The notes below the pieces were generated by a model that saw only the letters and a program-made list of their open reading frames with translations, searched no databases and was not told where the DNA came from. Position numbers and translations under genes: made by a program. 21,640 bases of DNA from IMG/VR virus record IMGVR_UViG_3300020215_000149, positions 1 through 21,640 of that record; one strand, 5' to 3'. Of this stretch, positions 14,856 through 21,589 are shown piece by piece (position 1 is the stretch's first letter; each line of letters opens with the position of its first letter). This DNA comes from a virus.

Positions 14856-15323
14856 TCAGAACTTCCACTTCGAGCGGTCGTCGTTCTCGGGATCGCGCAC
14901 GCTCTTGATGCCCCTGAATCGAGCCCGTTCCTCTTGCGAGAGAGGGTCGATGTCGTGGTTGCGGATGGTCTCTTCGATCTGGTTGGCCTTGTCCCAACCA
15001 GCCTGGTCCATCGCGCGCTTGTGCTCGATGGGACATTCCATCAGCACCATGCCGTCACTGCGTACGGCATCCCCCTGCTTGAACTCCTCGTAGCCGAAGA
15101 CGGGCTGCGCCTCGTCCGGGTCGTACTGAGAGACCTTGTATCCGAGGCGCTTGTAGTGGCCGACGTTGAACGTCGGGTTACGGTCCTCGGAGACGAACAC
15201 GTAGTGTTTGGTCGGGTCCTTGTTGTCGAGTGTCCCGCGATTCGCCAGCCCCTCTACGGGCCGCGGCGGCGGGTCCTCACGCTTGACGCTTTTCTTGGAA
15301 GGGGCAGCACTCGGTTCCGACAA
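14856..15323 (-). CDS. Unrecognised 155-aa protein at start of capsid block
   Basis: I set the start at the TTG at 15323 because GGAG lies 6 bases upstream. A GTG at 15344 is in frame but has no ribosome binding site and lies in the middle of a strong palindrome. The N-terminal 35 residues are Ser/Pro/Lys rich and likely disordered. A folded part follows with HYVFVSEDRNP, NVGHYKRLGYKV and GYEEFKQGDAVRSDGMVLMECPIE, then a charged helical C-terminus. The strand pattern YVFVSE ... YKRLGYKV ... MVLMECP recalls small phage proteins encoded just before capsid genes, but I cannot name the family. It is the first gene after the leader with the predicted promoter. Confidence 0.68.
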   Translation of the reverse strand: MSEPSAAPSKKSVKREDPPPRPVEGLANRGTLDNKDPTKHYVFVSEDRNPTFNVGHYKRLGYKVSQYDPDEAQPVFGYEEFKQGDAVRSDGMVLMECPIEHKRAMDQAGWDKANQIEETIRNHDIDPLSQEERARFRGIKSVRDPENDDRSKWKF

Positions 15324-15324
15324 C

Positions 15325-15357
15325 GAAAACTCCGCCAGACCCACGTGGATCTGGCGG
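15325..15357 (-). terminator. Terminator-like hairpin with T-tract, overlapping next RBS
   Basis: Positions 15332-15357 form a near-perfect 26-base palindrome: arms CCGCCAGA and TCTGGCGG around a CCACGTGG core, with one G-U pair in RNA. On the minus strand it is followed by A, G and TTTT (15329-15326), the layout of an intrinsic terminator with a short T-tract. There is no T-tract on the plus-strand side. The last two bases of the arm belong to the GGAG ribosome binding site of the gene starting at 15323, so it could be a terminator, an attenuator or a translational control stem. Confidence 0.6.
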
Positions 15358-15391
15358 GCGGTTCGTGGGGGAAGAACTACCTACCGTTGCT

Positions 15392-15412
15392 CCGGGCATT
15401 GCAGGCGCCCGG
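15392..15412 (-). other. Leader hairpin upstream of the terminator-like stem
   Basis: CCGGGC at one end and GCCCGG at the other enclose a 9-base loop, giving a 6-bp GC stem. It lies between the predicted promoter and the terminator-like hairpin, inside the presumed untranslated leader. No T-tract follows, so it is not itself a terminator. It may act as a second RNA element or may be incidental in GC-rich DNA. Confidence 0.35.
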
Positions 15413-15425
15413 CGACCGTAACGGA

Positions 15426-15454
15426 ATGAAAGCATAAGCCCGCCGAACGGTCAA
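15426..15454 (-). promoter_or_regulatory. Sigma70-like promoter for the capsid block
   Basis: On the minus strand TTGACC (15454-15449) matches five of six bases of the -35 consensus. After a 17-base spacer, TTTCAT (15431-15426) matches four of six of the -10 consensus. It lies in the largest non-coding gap of the window, upstream of the decoration and major capsid genes, which need strong expression. The start of transcription would be near 15419. Prediction from sequence only. Confidence 0.5.
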
Positions 15455-15473
15455 GTTCGATAGGCCTAGGCTC

Positions 15474-16391
15474 TCACAGAATCTTCTTCTCGCGCAGGCG
15501 GCGACCAGTCTTTTGCGTCCACGCCTTGAGCGCCTCTGCCTCGGGTAGGTGATCGTACGCAGCGAGCGCCATGTTTCGGATCTTCGCGTTCGAGAAGTTG
15601 ATGCCGTTCGCGCTGCTCGGCGCGCCGCCGCCGTTGCCGCTCGAGGGAATGCCGCTCATCCGCGCGCGCTCGGTCGCCGTCGCTTGCGGCTTCGGTCCCA
15701 GCTTGAAGTGCGTGCGAGCCTCGTTCATCACCTCGTCGAGCAGCTCCTCGGACGCGGCTTGCCCGAGCGCCTGCGTGCGCTTCTTCCACTCCGCTTCGGC
15801 GTAGGCGTACGCGCGCTGGTCGCGGTACACGTCCGGATACTTGGAGCGGTAGTATTGCTGCGCCTCCTCTTGAGGCTTGCGAACGGCCTCGACGGCCTTG
15901 GTCTTGGCCATTTCGCGCGCGACGTGCGTTTGAATCCGCTCCGCGTCGAGCTGGTTGCCCAAGTCCTCGTAATACTTGGCGCGCTTCTCGTCCATCTTGC
16001 CGGCGGCAAGCTCTGCTCTGAGAGCCGCCTCGGCGTTCGCGCGGCGGGACGCGATGTCGTCCAGCTTGGCCTGGTAGGGGTCCTCTGCCGGCTCGCGCGT
16101 CGCTCGCGGCTGCTGCGCCTGAGCCGCCACGTAGCCGCGGAGTTCGGCGAGTTCACGCGCGCGTGCAGCGTCGCGCTCTTCGAGTTCCTTCACCTTCTGG
16201 AGAGCCTGCTTGCCCTCTTCGAGCATGCGCTTGGTGCGCTCGCCCTTCTTGCGCTTGTGCTCGCTCAGCTGTTGCGGCGATGCACCTGCTGGTGGGTCTT
16301 CGGGAAGGTCGTCGTCCTTCTTCTCGATATCGTCATCCGAGAACGGAACCGTGACGGCGCCGTCCTGATTGCCTTGCATATATCCGCTCAT
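15474..16391 (-). CDS. Scaffolding-like protein (305 aa)
   Basis: The ATG at 16391 has AAGGAG 9 bases upstream and starts 14 bases after the previous stop. The N-terminus is strongly acidic (FSDDDIEKKDDDLPEDPP). Long charged coiled-coil helices follow (about residues 45-90 and 105-215, for example TKRMLEEGKQALQKVKELEERDAAR in part), with no cysteine and no globular motif. A Gly/Ser/Asn-rich hinge at about 250-270 precedes a basic C-terminal helix ending RRLREKKIL. Acidic N-terminus, helical body and basic C-terminus are the usual traits of phage scaffolds, and P22 gp8 (303 aa) has nearly the same length and binds coat through a basic C-terminal helix. Position between portal and coat supports the role. 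Confidence 0.75.
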   Translation of the reverse strand: MSGYMQGNQDGAVTVPFSDDDIEKKDDDLPEDPPAGASPQQLSEHKRKKGERTKRMLEEGKQALQKVKELEERDAARARELAELRGYVAAQAQQPRATREPAEDPYQAKLDDIASRRANAEAALRAELAAGKMDEKRAKYYEDLGNQLDAERIQTHVAREMAKTKAVEAVRKPQEEAQQYYRSKYPDVYRDQRAYAYAEAEWKKRTQALGQAASEELLDEVMNEARTHFKLGPKPQATATERARMSGIPSSGNGGGAPSSANGINFSNAKIRNMALAAYDHLPEAEALKAWTQKTGRRLREKKIL

Positions 16392-16405
16392 CTCCCGTTA
16401 CTCCT

Positions 16406-17059
16406 TCACCAGGTGTCCGCGACGTACACCGACTGCTTCTTCTTGCCGACGAACTGGTGGCAGTAGCTGTCTTCGCCCACGTCCTCGACGCGCTTCGTTT
16501 TCTCTTTCAGCTCCTGCAGCAGCGTCTCGCTGCCGGCTAGGTCGCCGTCGCGCATCACGAGCACGTACGCCTTGAAGTCGCTGAACTCCTGCACCATGCG
16601 CGCGAAGGGAACGTTCTTGTTCGTCATCACCACATGGCCAAGCTCGATGCCGTGACTCATGAGTCGATCGTACGCAGTGAGCCCCGCGCTGACGAGCACG
16701 CCGCGCGCGCCATCCTGCAGGTCTTTCTTCACCGCCTCGTCCGGCTTCAGGATGGTCGTGCTACCGACCGTCGGCTTGCCGTCGAACGGGTCGATGGGGT
16801 AGACGAAGATGCGGTCGAAAACGGCTTGCGTCTTGAACACGCCGTCGGGGATGCCGTACTTGAGCCGCTGCGCTTCGAGCAGCAGAGGCAGACCAAGTGC
16901 GCCCGGCGGCGCCATCGAGTCGCGCAGCTCCTGCTTCCTGCGCTCCAGGGGAGACACCAGGTTCGCCTGCAAGTCGACCCTGGGTTCTCCCTTGTGCTCC
17001 CATGACGACTTCTTCTCGGGCTCTTTGATGTCCGGAATCGAATAGATTCGGCCGCTCAT
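16406..17059 (-). CDS. GroES-like co-chaperonin-domain protein (217 aa)
   Basis: The ATG at 17059 overlaps the upstream stop by 4 bases (ATGA). Residues 1-75 are a charged leader without clear fold. Residues about 78-177 follow the order of a GroES barrel: FDRIFVYPI (first strand), a polar loop ending GSTTILKPDE at the place of the GroES mobile loop, GARGVLVSAG (like the GEVLAVG strand), IELGHVVMTN (like VKVGDIVIFN), and AYVLVMRDGDLAG (like EVLIMSESDILA). A charged tail of about 40 residues follows. T4 gp31 and RB49 CocO set the precedent for phage GroES homologues needed for coat folding. Similarity is judged by eye from strand order, so the fold call is moderate; chaperone function is inference. 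Confidence 0.6.
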   Translation of the reverse strand: MSGRIYSIPDIKEPEKKSSWEHKGEPRVDLQANLVSPLERRKQELRDSMAPPGALGLPLLLEAQRLKYGIPDGVFKTQAVFDRIFVYPIDPFDGKPTVGSTTILKPDEAVKKDLQDGARGVLVSAGLTAYDRLMSHGIELGHVVMTNKNVPFARMVQEFSDFKAYVLVMRDGDLAGSETLLQELKEKTKRVEDVGEDSYCHQFVGKKKQSVYVADTW

Positions 17060-17268
17060 TTTGATAGTTTCTCCTCGATGAACTTCCCCGGGTCTCTCTC
17101 CAACTCCTTGAGATCCGTGAGAAGCGTTTGAATCAGGTCGGCCTCGTGGGCCGCAACGCGGATGCGCAAGAGGTCCGCATCATCGGCGAGCGCGAGCGCG
17201 TGCGCTTTCTGCAAGCGCGCTTGCCGCAAACGGACGAGGTGCTGCGCGAATAGCTCCGTGTCACGCAA
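17056..17268 (-). CDS. Small helical protein after the portal (70 aa)
   Basis: The start is a TTG at 17268 placed directly after the portal stop (TGATTG), with an AGGGC-type purine stretch upstream inside the portal codons. The protein is almost wholly helical and charged: QHLVRLRQARLQKAHALALA, then HEADLIQTLLTDLKELERD, ending in EEKLSK. It has no cysteine and no recognised motif. Tight coupling to the portal and to the GroES-like gene suggests a head-assembly accessory. I do not recognise the family, and the unusual start makes the exact N-terminus less certain. Confidence 0.6.
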   Translation of the reverse strand: MRDTELFAQHLVRLRQARLQKAHALALADDADLLRIRVAAHEADLIQTLLTDLKELERDPGKFIEEKLSK

Positions 17269-19458
17269 TCAGCCCTGCCCTTGCGGCTGTTGTGGCGGTC
17301 CAGAAGGTGCCTGCCCCCCGGGGCCGGGTGGTGGGGCGGTTCCTGGCGCTCCGGGGGGCGGTGGCGGCGGTGGGAACGAGGGCATGCCGAACATCTGCGG
17401 CACGGGCGGCTCGGCTCCGAGTAGCGGGATGAGGTCGAAGCGGTTGCGCGCTTCGAGGCTCTTGCGGATGGCGTGGTATTGGAACGCGAGGTTCTGCTGC
17501 ATCGCCGGCACCGCGTTCGGCAGCTGCACGAGCGCGTCTGCCTCGGCGATGCGCTGGCTCGTGCTCGTGAACTTCAGGTCGGCGCTGATCTCGACGTCGT
17601 ACTGGCGATCGTACAGGTCTTTGCCCACGCTGATGAACTGGCGCCCGAGCTCAGCCAGGCGCGGGTCGTGGTTGTTCACCGAGAAGAACTCGGCATCGTC
17701 GAGCATCATCGCGTTGATGCGCCCGTTGTTGACGAGCACGTGCGACAGCCCGTCGGCATACTTGCCCGTCGGAACGGAGAGCATCTTGGTTGCCTGCTCG
17801 ATGCGTGCGGATAGGCCTTGCGCCGTCTCGCCGCTCTTGCCGGGCTCGCCGCTCAGCACCTCCGGCGTGTTCGTGACCTTGTTGCCGAAGTCGCTCATCA
17901 GCTGGACCAGATCGAGCAGCTGCGGGTTGGCCTGACCGAATTGCAGCGGAACGAGCTGCTTGGTCAGGTCGGTCACGGCGCCCTTGACCTCGTGCATCTT
18001 GAAGGGCGAGACCACGAACGGCTTCTCCATCTGAAGGCCCGAGTCCTTCAGGTAGTTGGGGAAGTTGCTCATCATGGCCTGGTCGGAAAACGCCTGGAGC
18101 CCGATGTTCGCCGCGCGGTTCTGGTCCGCGTGAATGCGACCCGTGCCGATGCCGAGCACGCCCATGAGCGGCTCGATGTTGACGAAGTGTGTGAATAGGC
18201 GGATGGGCACGAACTCCGACGGCCTGGGTTCTGCTGCCGGGTCATCGCCCATCCACTCTGGCATCGGCGGCACTTCGGGCGCCGGCATCTGCTCGATTTG
18301 ACGCGCCTCCATCACCGCCATCGCGGGGGCGTCGCTGTTCGGATCGGCGACGGCGCCGGCTTCGAGCGCGGCGGCAATCGTCGCCTGCTTCTCCTGCTCG
18401 AAGGCTTGCGCTTCCTGCATCGCCGCGAGCCATGCCTGCTTCTGCTGCGTCTCGAACTCGAAGCGGCGCTTGTCGTACGGGTCGACGCGCTCGTGGATGC
18501 GGAGCGAGAGCACGGTCTTCGTCGTGCGGTCGACGATGGCCTGGCAGTAGCGGTCGCGGTCCTGGCTGGGCAGATTCATCCAGCCTTCGTATTGGAGCAG
18601 CTCGTACTCGCCTTTGACGTACTCGCCCGAGTCCACGCCCTGGCCCTTGTCCACGATCTCGCGGAACTCTTGGTTGCCGAGCGCCGCGTCCCACGCGGGC
18701 GGCAGTCCCTTGAGCACCGTGGCCACGTCCTCCCAGCCGCCGTCCATCTTGCGCAGCCGATGCGCGCTCATGAACAGTAGCTTCGCGACCCAGGGCACGT
18801 CGGAATAGTCCGGCATCGTCGAGACGTGCGCGTTCGCCGTCACGAACTCGTTCGCGGTGAGCACCTCGTGCCGATTGTATTTGCGCTCGGGGTCCCAGTA
18901 GCTGTGAACGCAGAGGTCACCGAATAGGTCGAAGATGAGCAGGCCGCGGTGGCCGAGCTCGCGCTTGAAGTCGGGGATGCGTTTGCGGATCTGCCAGTTA
19001 CCGTGCAGGGTCAGGAGCTTCGCCGTGTCCTCGTCGTCGGGCCCGATGGGGGTCACGCCGAAGACGTTCGTCCAGTTGCCGAAAAGCTCGTAGTTCTGGC
19101 GATACACCATGCGGATGGTGTTCTCCATGAGCAGCGGCACGTGCGCGTTGGACATGTGCGCGAGCGCCGGGTCGCTCTTGGCATCGAGCTGACCCGTAAA
19201 GAGCTTCCAGGTCTTGCTCATGTCCTCGCGGAACTTCTCCTGCGCGCGCCACGCCTGATCGAAGTCTTCGAGGCACATCATGCCGATGCGCTTCAGCGCC
19301 GCCTGGCCCTCGGGGTTCGCCTTGAACTCGGTGACGAGATTCAGCGCTTCTTCATCGTATTCGAACTCGGGCTCCGCTGGAGATTCCTGTCCAACGGAGA
19401 AGACGTCGTCTTGCTCCCCTTCGGGCATCTCCTCGCGGGTGTCATCTTCGCGCGGCAT
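17269..19458 (-). CDS. Portal protein, P22-size (729 aa)
   Basis: The ATG at 19458 is chosen as the first start in frame; it has only a weak ribosome binding site and a small hairpin (19461-19475) just upstream. The acidic N-terminus is followed by a helical clip/wing region with DFDQAWRAQEKFREDMSKTW, a segment with IRMVYRQNYELFG, and later VVSPFKMHEVKGAVTDLTKQ. The late part has NTPEVLSGEPGKSGETAQGLSA, the typical loop before the crown helices of podovirus portals. Length is close to P22 gp1 (725 aa). The last 37 residues are Pro/Gly/Gln-rich (starting PSFPPPPPPPG), probably a disordered tail. It is encoded right after the large terminase, as expected. Role: dodecameric DNA-entry ring at one capsid vertex. 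Confidence 0.88.
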   Translation of the reverse strand: MPREDDTREEMPEGEQDDVFSVGQESPAEPEFEYDEEALNLVTEFKANPEGQAALKRIGMMCLEDFDQAWRAQEKFREDMSKTWKLFTGQLDAKSDPALAHMSNAHVPLLMENTIRMVYRQNYELFGNWTNVFGVTPIGPDDEDTAKLLTLHGNWQIRKRIPDFKRELGHRGLLIFDLFGDLCVHSYWDPERKYNRHEVLTANEFVTANAHVSTMPDYSDVPWVAKLLFMSAHRLRKMDGGWEDVATVLKGLPPAWDAALGNQEFREIVDKGQGVDSGEYVKGEYELLQYEGWMNLPSQDRDRYCQAIVDRTTKTVLSLRIHERVDPYDKRRFEFETQQKQAWLAAMQEAQAFEQEKQATIAAALEAGAVADPNSDAPAMAVMEARQIEQMPAPEVPPMPEWMGDDPAAEPRPSEFVPIRLFTHFVNIEPLMGVLGIGTGRIHADQNRAANIGLQAFSDQAMMSNFPNYLKDSGLQMEKPFVVSPFKMHEVKGAVTDLTKQLVPLQFGQANPQLLDLVQLMSDFGNKVTNTPEVLSGEPGKSGETAQGLSARIEQATKMLSVPTGKYADGLSHVLVNNGRINAMMLDDAEFFSVNNHDPRLAELGRQFISVGKDLYDRQYDVEISADLKFTSTSQRIAEADALVQLPNAVPAMQQNLAFQYHAIRKSLEARNRFDLIPLLGAEPPVPQMFGMPSFPPPPPPPGAPGTAPPPGPGGQAPSGPPQQPQGQG

Positions 19459-19460
19459 CG

Positions 19461-19475
19461 ATAGTCAAGGACTAT
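19461..19475 (-). other. Small inverted repeat just before the portal start
   Basis: ATAGTC and GACTAT surround a 3-base loop, ending 2 bases before the portal ATG. No Shine-Dalgarno is seen at the usual distance, and the stem occupies that space. It could reduce or gate translation start, or be incidental. It lies in the 55-base gap between terminase and portal genes. Confidence 0.35.
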
Positions 19476-19513
19476 TACACGCGGAACAGCCATAGCGCCA
19501 GCCTATCCTTGGG

Positions 19514-21025
19514 TCAGCTCCCATAACCAAACCCACTGGCTGCCGCGGGGCGGTACTCGGGGTCGTCGTCGGCCATGTCGAAGACGTGGGTCTCCATGGG
19601 GATCGACCCGCGTCCGCGCGACGCGCGCGCGCAGCCGTACCCGAGCGCATCGAACCAGTGCTTGAGCGGGCTCTTCTTGTCGGGCACCGTCGAGTCGTTC
19701 TCGTCGACCGCGATGGAGGCCAGCATCTCCTGCGTTTTCCTGCAGTTGTTGAATACCATGAGGCCCGGCGGACTCGTCTTGTCGTAGTCGCGAAGGCGCG
19801 CGCAGATGCGCTCGGCGCTGCGCGCGATGCTGCCCGGTCCCTTGTCTGCCGGCGTCCAGTGCACGCCCTTGTGCGCGAAGTCCGCGGCCATGGGCTGCCC
19901 GCTGTTGCCGCGCTCCTCCCAGAGCTGCGTATCGGCGACGCCCACGAGACGGCTCCGGCGCTCGCGATCGTTCCAGAACCCGAAGCGCTTTTCGATGTCG
20001 ACGACGCGCAGCGCGACCTCGGAAGCGTCCATCAGGCGGAAGTTGAACTCGAAGAAAATGTACAGGTTTTCGTCGGGGTCGAGCGCGCCCCACAGGATGA
20101 CGCCTTGCGACTTGTAGCCCCAGTCCATCATGCGGAACTTGGGCCACTCGCGCGGCACCTTGAACGGCTCGATGACGTGAACGGCGGGGTTGTAGTCGTC
20201 CTCGAAGAACCCGCCCTCCATGCTGTTCCAGTCGCCGTAGAGGTAACGTGCGCGCATGTGCGCAGGCTTGGCGAGCAGGTTGACCTTGTACTGCGCGACG
20301 AAGGCCTTGTCGGGGTTGTCGTCGAGCTTCGCCGGCAGGAACAGCCGCGTGCGCTTGAACACCTCGCCCGTCGTCGGGTCCGTCACCTTCGACGTGAGCA
20401 GGGTCTCGCCCTTGGGCTCGGGGTCCACGAAGGTCTCCTTGAGCCAGCCCGGCGAGGGGTTGCTCATCAGGCAGATGCGCAACTGATGCCGAAGCACGGG
20501 GTCGGCAGAGCGGACGCGTGCGCTGAGCTCCTGGTACTGCTTGAGCAGGAACTGGTAGGCCTCGTCCAGCCACAGGCCGGTGTACTGCTTCGAGAGGTAG
20601 TCCTCGTGGGAGTTGCTCTCGCGGCAGTGGCCGAAGGTGTATTTGAACCCGCTCGAAAACGTCCAGCGGTGGAGCTCCTTCGAGTACGTCGCCCCGGGGT
20701 CGATCAGAGGGAACATGCGGATGGAGCGGTCGATGGTCTCCTGCAGCTGCGGCATCGTGCGGCGCATGCTGAGCGCGTGTCCCTCGCTCTGTCCCGGGCG
20801 GATCGGGTGCTTGCGGCAGAGGTCGGCGAGAAACGGCGACAGTCGGTCGAGAAACTGCCCGGTGCAGCGCGCGTGCTCGACCACGGCCTGATTGACGATG
20901 GGGTCCCAGAGCAGCGTCAGCGACTTGCCGGGCCCCGCGGAGCCGCCGCCCAGTATCTCGTCGGCCTGCGCCTCGTGAAAGCGAACCGCCCACGGGCTCG
21001 GCGCGTAGAGGCTTCTATCGAGCAT
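19514..21025 (-). CDS. terL: Terminase large subunit (503 aa)
   Basis: The ATG at 21025 overlaps the upstream ORF by 11 bases. The ATPase domain shows the Walker A GGSAGPGKS at residues 27-35, Walker B LWLDE at 151-155, and a coupling motif MSNP at 187-190. The nuclease domain (RNase-H-like) begins near MMDWGYKSQGVILWG, whose Asp is the likely first metal ligand; VADTQLWEE and the late HWFDALGYG supply the second and third acidic positions typical of large terminases. Length is in the usual 450-600 range. The protein moves genomic DNA into the prohead through the portal encoded next and cuts it. No separate small-terminase subunit is recognised in the window. Confidence 0.93.
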   Translation of the reverse strand: MLDRSLYAPSPWAVRFHEAQADEILGGGSAGPGKSLTLLWDPIVNQAVVEHARCTGQFLDRLSPFLADLCRKHPIRPGQSEGHALSMRRTMPQLQETIDRSIRMFPLIDPGATYSKELHRWTFSSGFKYTFGHCRESNSHEDYLSKQYTGLWLDEAYQFLLKQYQELSARVRSADPVLRHQLRICLMSNPSPGWLKETFVDPEPKGETLLTSKVTDPTTGEVFKRTRLFLPAKLDDNPDKAFVAQYKVNLLAKPAHMRARYLYGDWNSMEGGFFEDDYNPAVHVIEPFKVPREWPKFRMMDWGYKSQGVILWGALDPDENLYIFFEFNFRLMDASEVALRVVDIEKRFGFWNDRERRSRLVGVADTQLWEERGNSGQPMAADFAHKGVHWTPADKGPGSIARSAERICARLRDYDKTSPPGLMVFNNCRKTQEMLASIAVDENDSTVPDKKSPLKHWFDALGYGCARASRGRGSIPMETHVFDMADDDPEYRPAAASGFGYGS

Positions 21026-21218
21026 CGCCGAGGTCGATGAGCGCGCGCACCGCCGCGAAGTTCAGCGTGCCGCCGCGTCCCGTGCCGCTCGAAGGTTCGC
21101 CGCCCATGGGCGCCGCGTGGACCTGAACCAGCCAGGGCAGGGGCTCGCGCGCGTCGAAAGAAATCTCGAAGCGCCGGCAGCGCGCGTCCATGTCCTTCCA
21201 GAACACGAGCTCGTCCAC
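21015..21218 (-). CDS. Unrecognised small protein before terminase (67 aa)
   Basis: The start is a GTG at 21218, one base after the stop of the previous ORF. The stop lies inside the terminase start region, giving an 11-base overlap that fits translational coupling. The protein begins DELVFWKDMDARCRRFEI, has FDAREPLPWLVQVHAAP, and ends in LNFAAVRALIDLGDAR. It is short, without cysteine pairs or a visible DNA-binding helix-turn-helix, so I do not call it a small terminase. Its coupling to terL is the only clue to function. Confidence 0.55.
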   Translation of the reverse strand: MDELVFWKDMDARCRRFEISFDAREPLPWLVQVHAAPMGGEPSSGTGRGGTLNFAAVRALIDLGDAR

Positions 21219-21219
21219 G

Positions 21220-21555
21220 TCAGGCTCGCTCCGCCAGGTACGCGACGATGACCTCCACGAGACCCTGGTCGTGCGGCGTGGCCTTCTCGTCCACCGGCTG
21301 CCACCAGCGGCGGGGCTCGTGGCGCTCGATGGCCCGAAGCGCGCGATCCGCCTCGAGCGCGACCTCTCGCATCTCCTCGGGTCGAAGCCGCGAAGTCGGG
21401 ACGGGCGCGTACGGCACCCACTTCTCCTGCTTGCCGGCGATGAGGCGGTCGGCGCGGTCGTGGTAGACGATGCGGGGTTCGCCGCCCACGTCCTCTACCA
21501 GTCCGGGCTTACCGTCGTCGAGGCGGAGCATGGGGGTGCCGAGGGCGAGGGTCAT
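21220..21555 (-). CDS. Unrecognised 111-aa protein upstream of terminase
   Basis: The ATG at 21555 has an AAGAGG stretch about 7 bases upstream. Residues 1-55 look beta-rich (MLRLDDGKPGLVEDV, PRIVYHDRADRLIAG, EKWVPYAPVP). Residues 58-111 look helical (RPEEMREVALEADRALRAIE and DQGLVEVIVAYLAERA), with a RRWWQPVDE stretch between the helices. No catalytic or nucleic-acid-binding motif is recognised. It sits where small terminases are often found, but the domain layout does not clearly match one. Composition and coding frame fit the neighbouring genes. Confidence 0.6.
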   Translation of the reverse strand: MTLALGTPMLRLDDGKPGLVEDVGGEPRIVYHDRADRLIAGKQEKWVPYAPVPTSRLRPEEMREVALEADRALRAIERHEPRRWWQPVDEKATPHDQGLVEVIVAYLAERA

Positions 21556-21589
21556 GTCAGCCTCTTGTCAGGAATTTGGCCTGCGGAAA

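Noticed and set aside
15332-15357. Palindrome as a plus-strand terminator
   Set aside because: No T-tract follows on the plus strand and no plus-strand gene is supported.
13512-15437. 641-codon open frame on the plus strand, crossing several genes and the leader
   Set aside because: It lies opposite the capsid, decoration and 155-aa genes, which have recognisable products or good starts. Its Arg/Val/Leu/His-rich sequence is the usual antisense shadow in GC-rich DNA.
19503-20993. 496-codon minus-strand frame overlapping the terminase
   Set aside because: Same strand, shifted frame; Arg/Pro/His-rich product without motifs, whereas the terL frame has all the family motifs.
19586-21040. 484-codon plus-strand open frame opposite the terminase
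   Set aside because: The minus strand has a complete terminase with Walker and nuclease motifs; the plus-strand translation has no domain and shadow-type composition.
21015-21555. Small terminase subunit among the two ORFs before terL
   Set aside because: Position would fit, but neither shows a helix-turn-helix or the length and helical layout expected.
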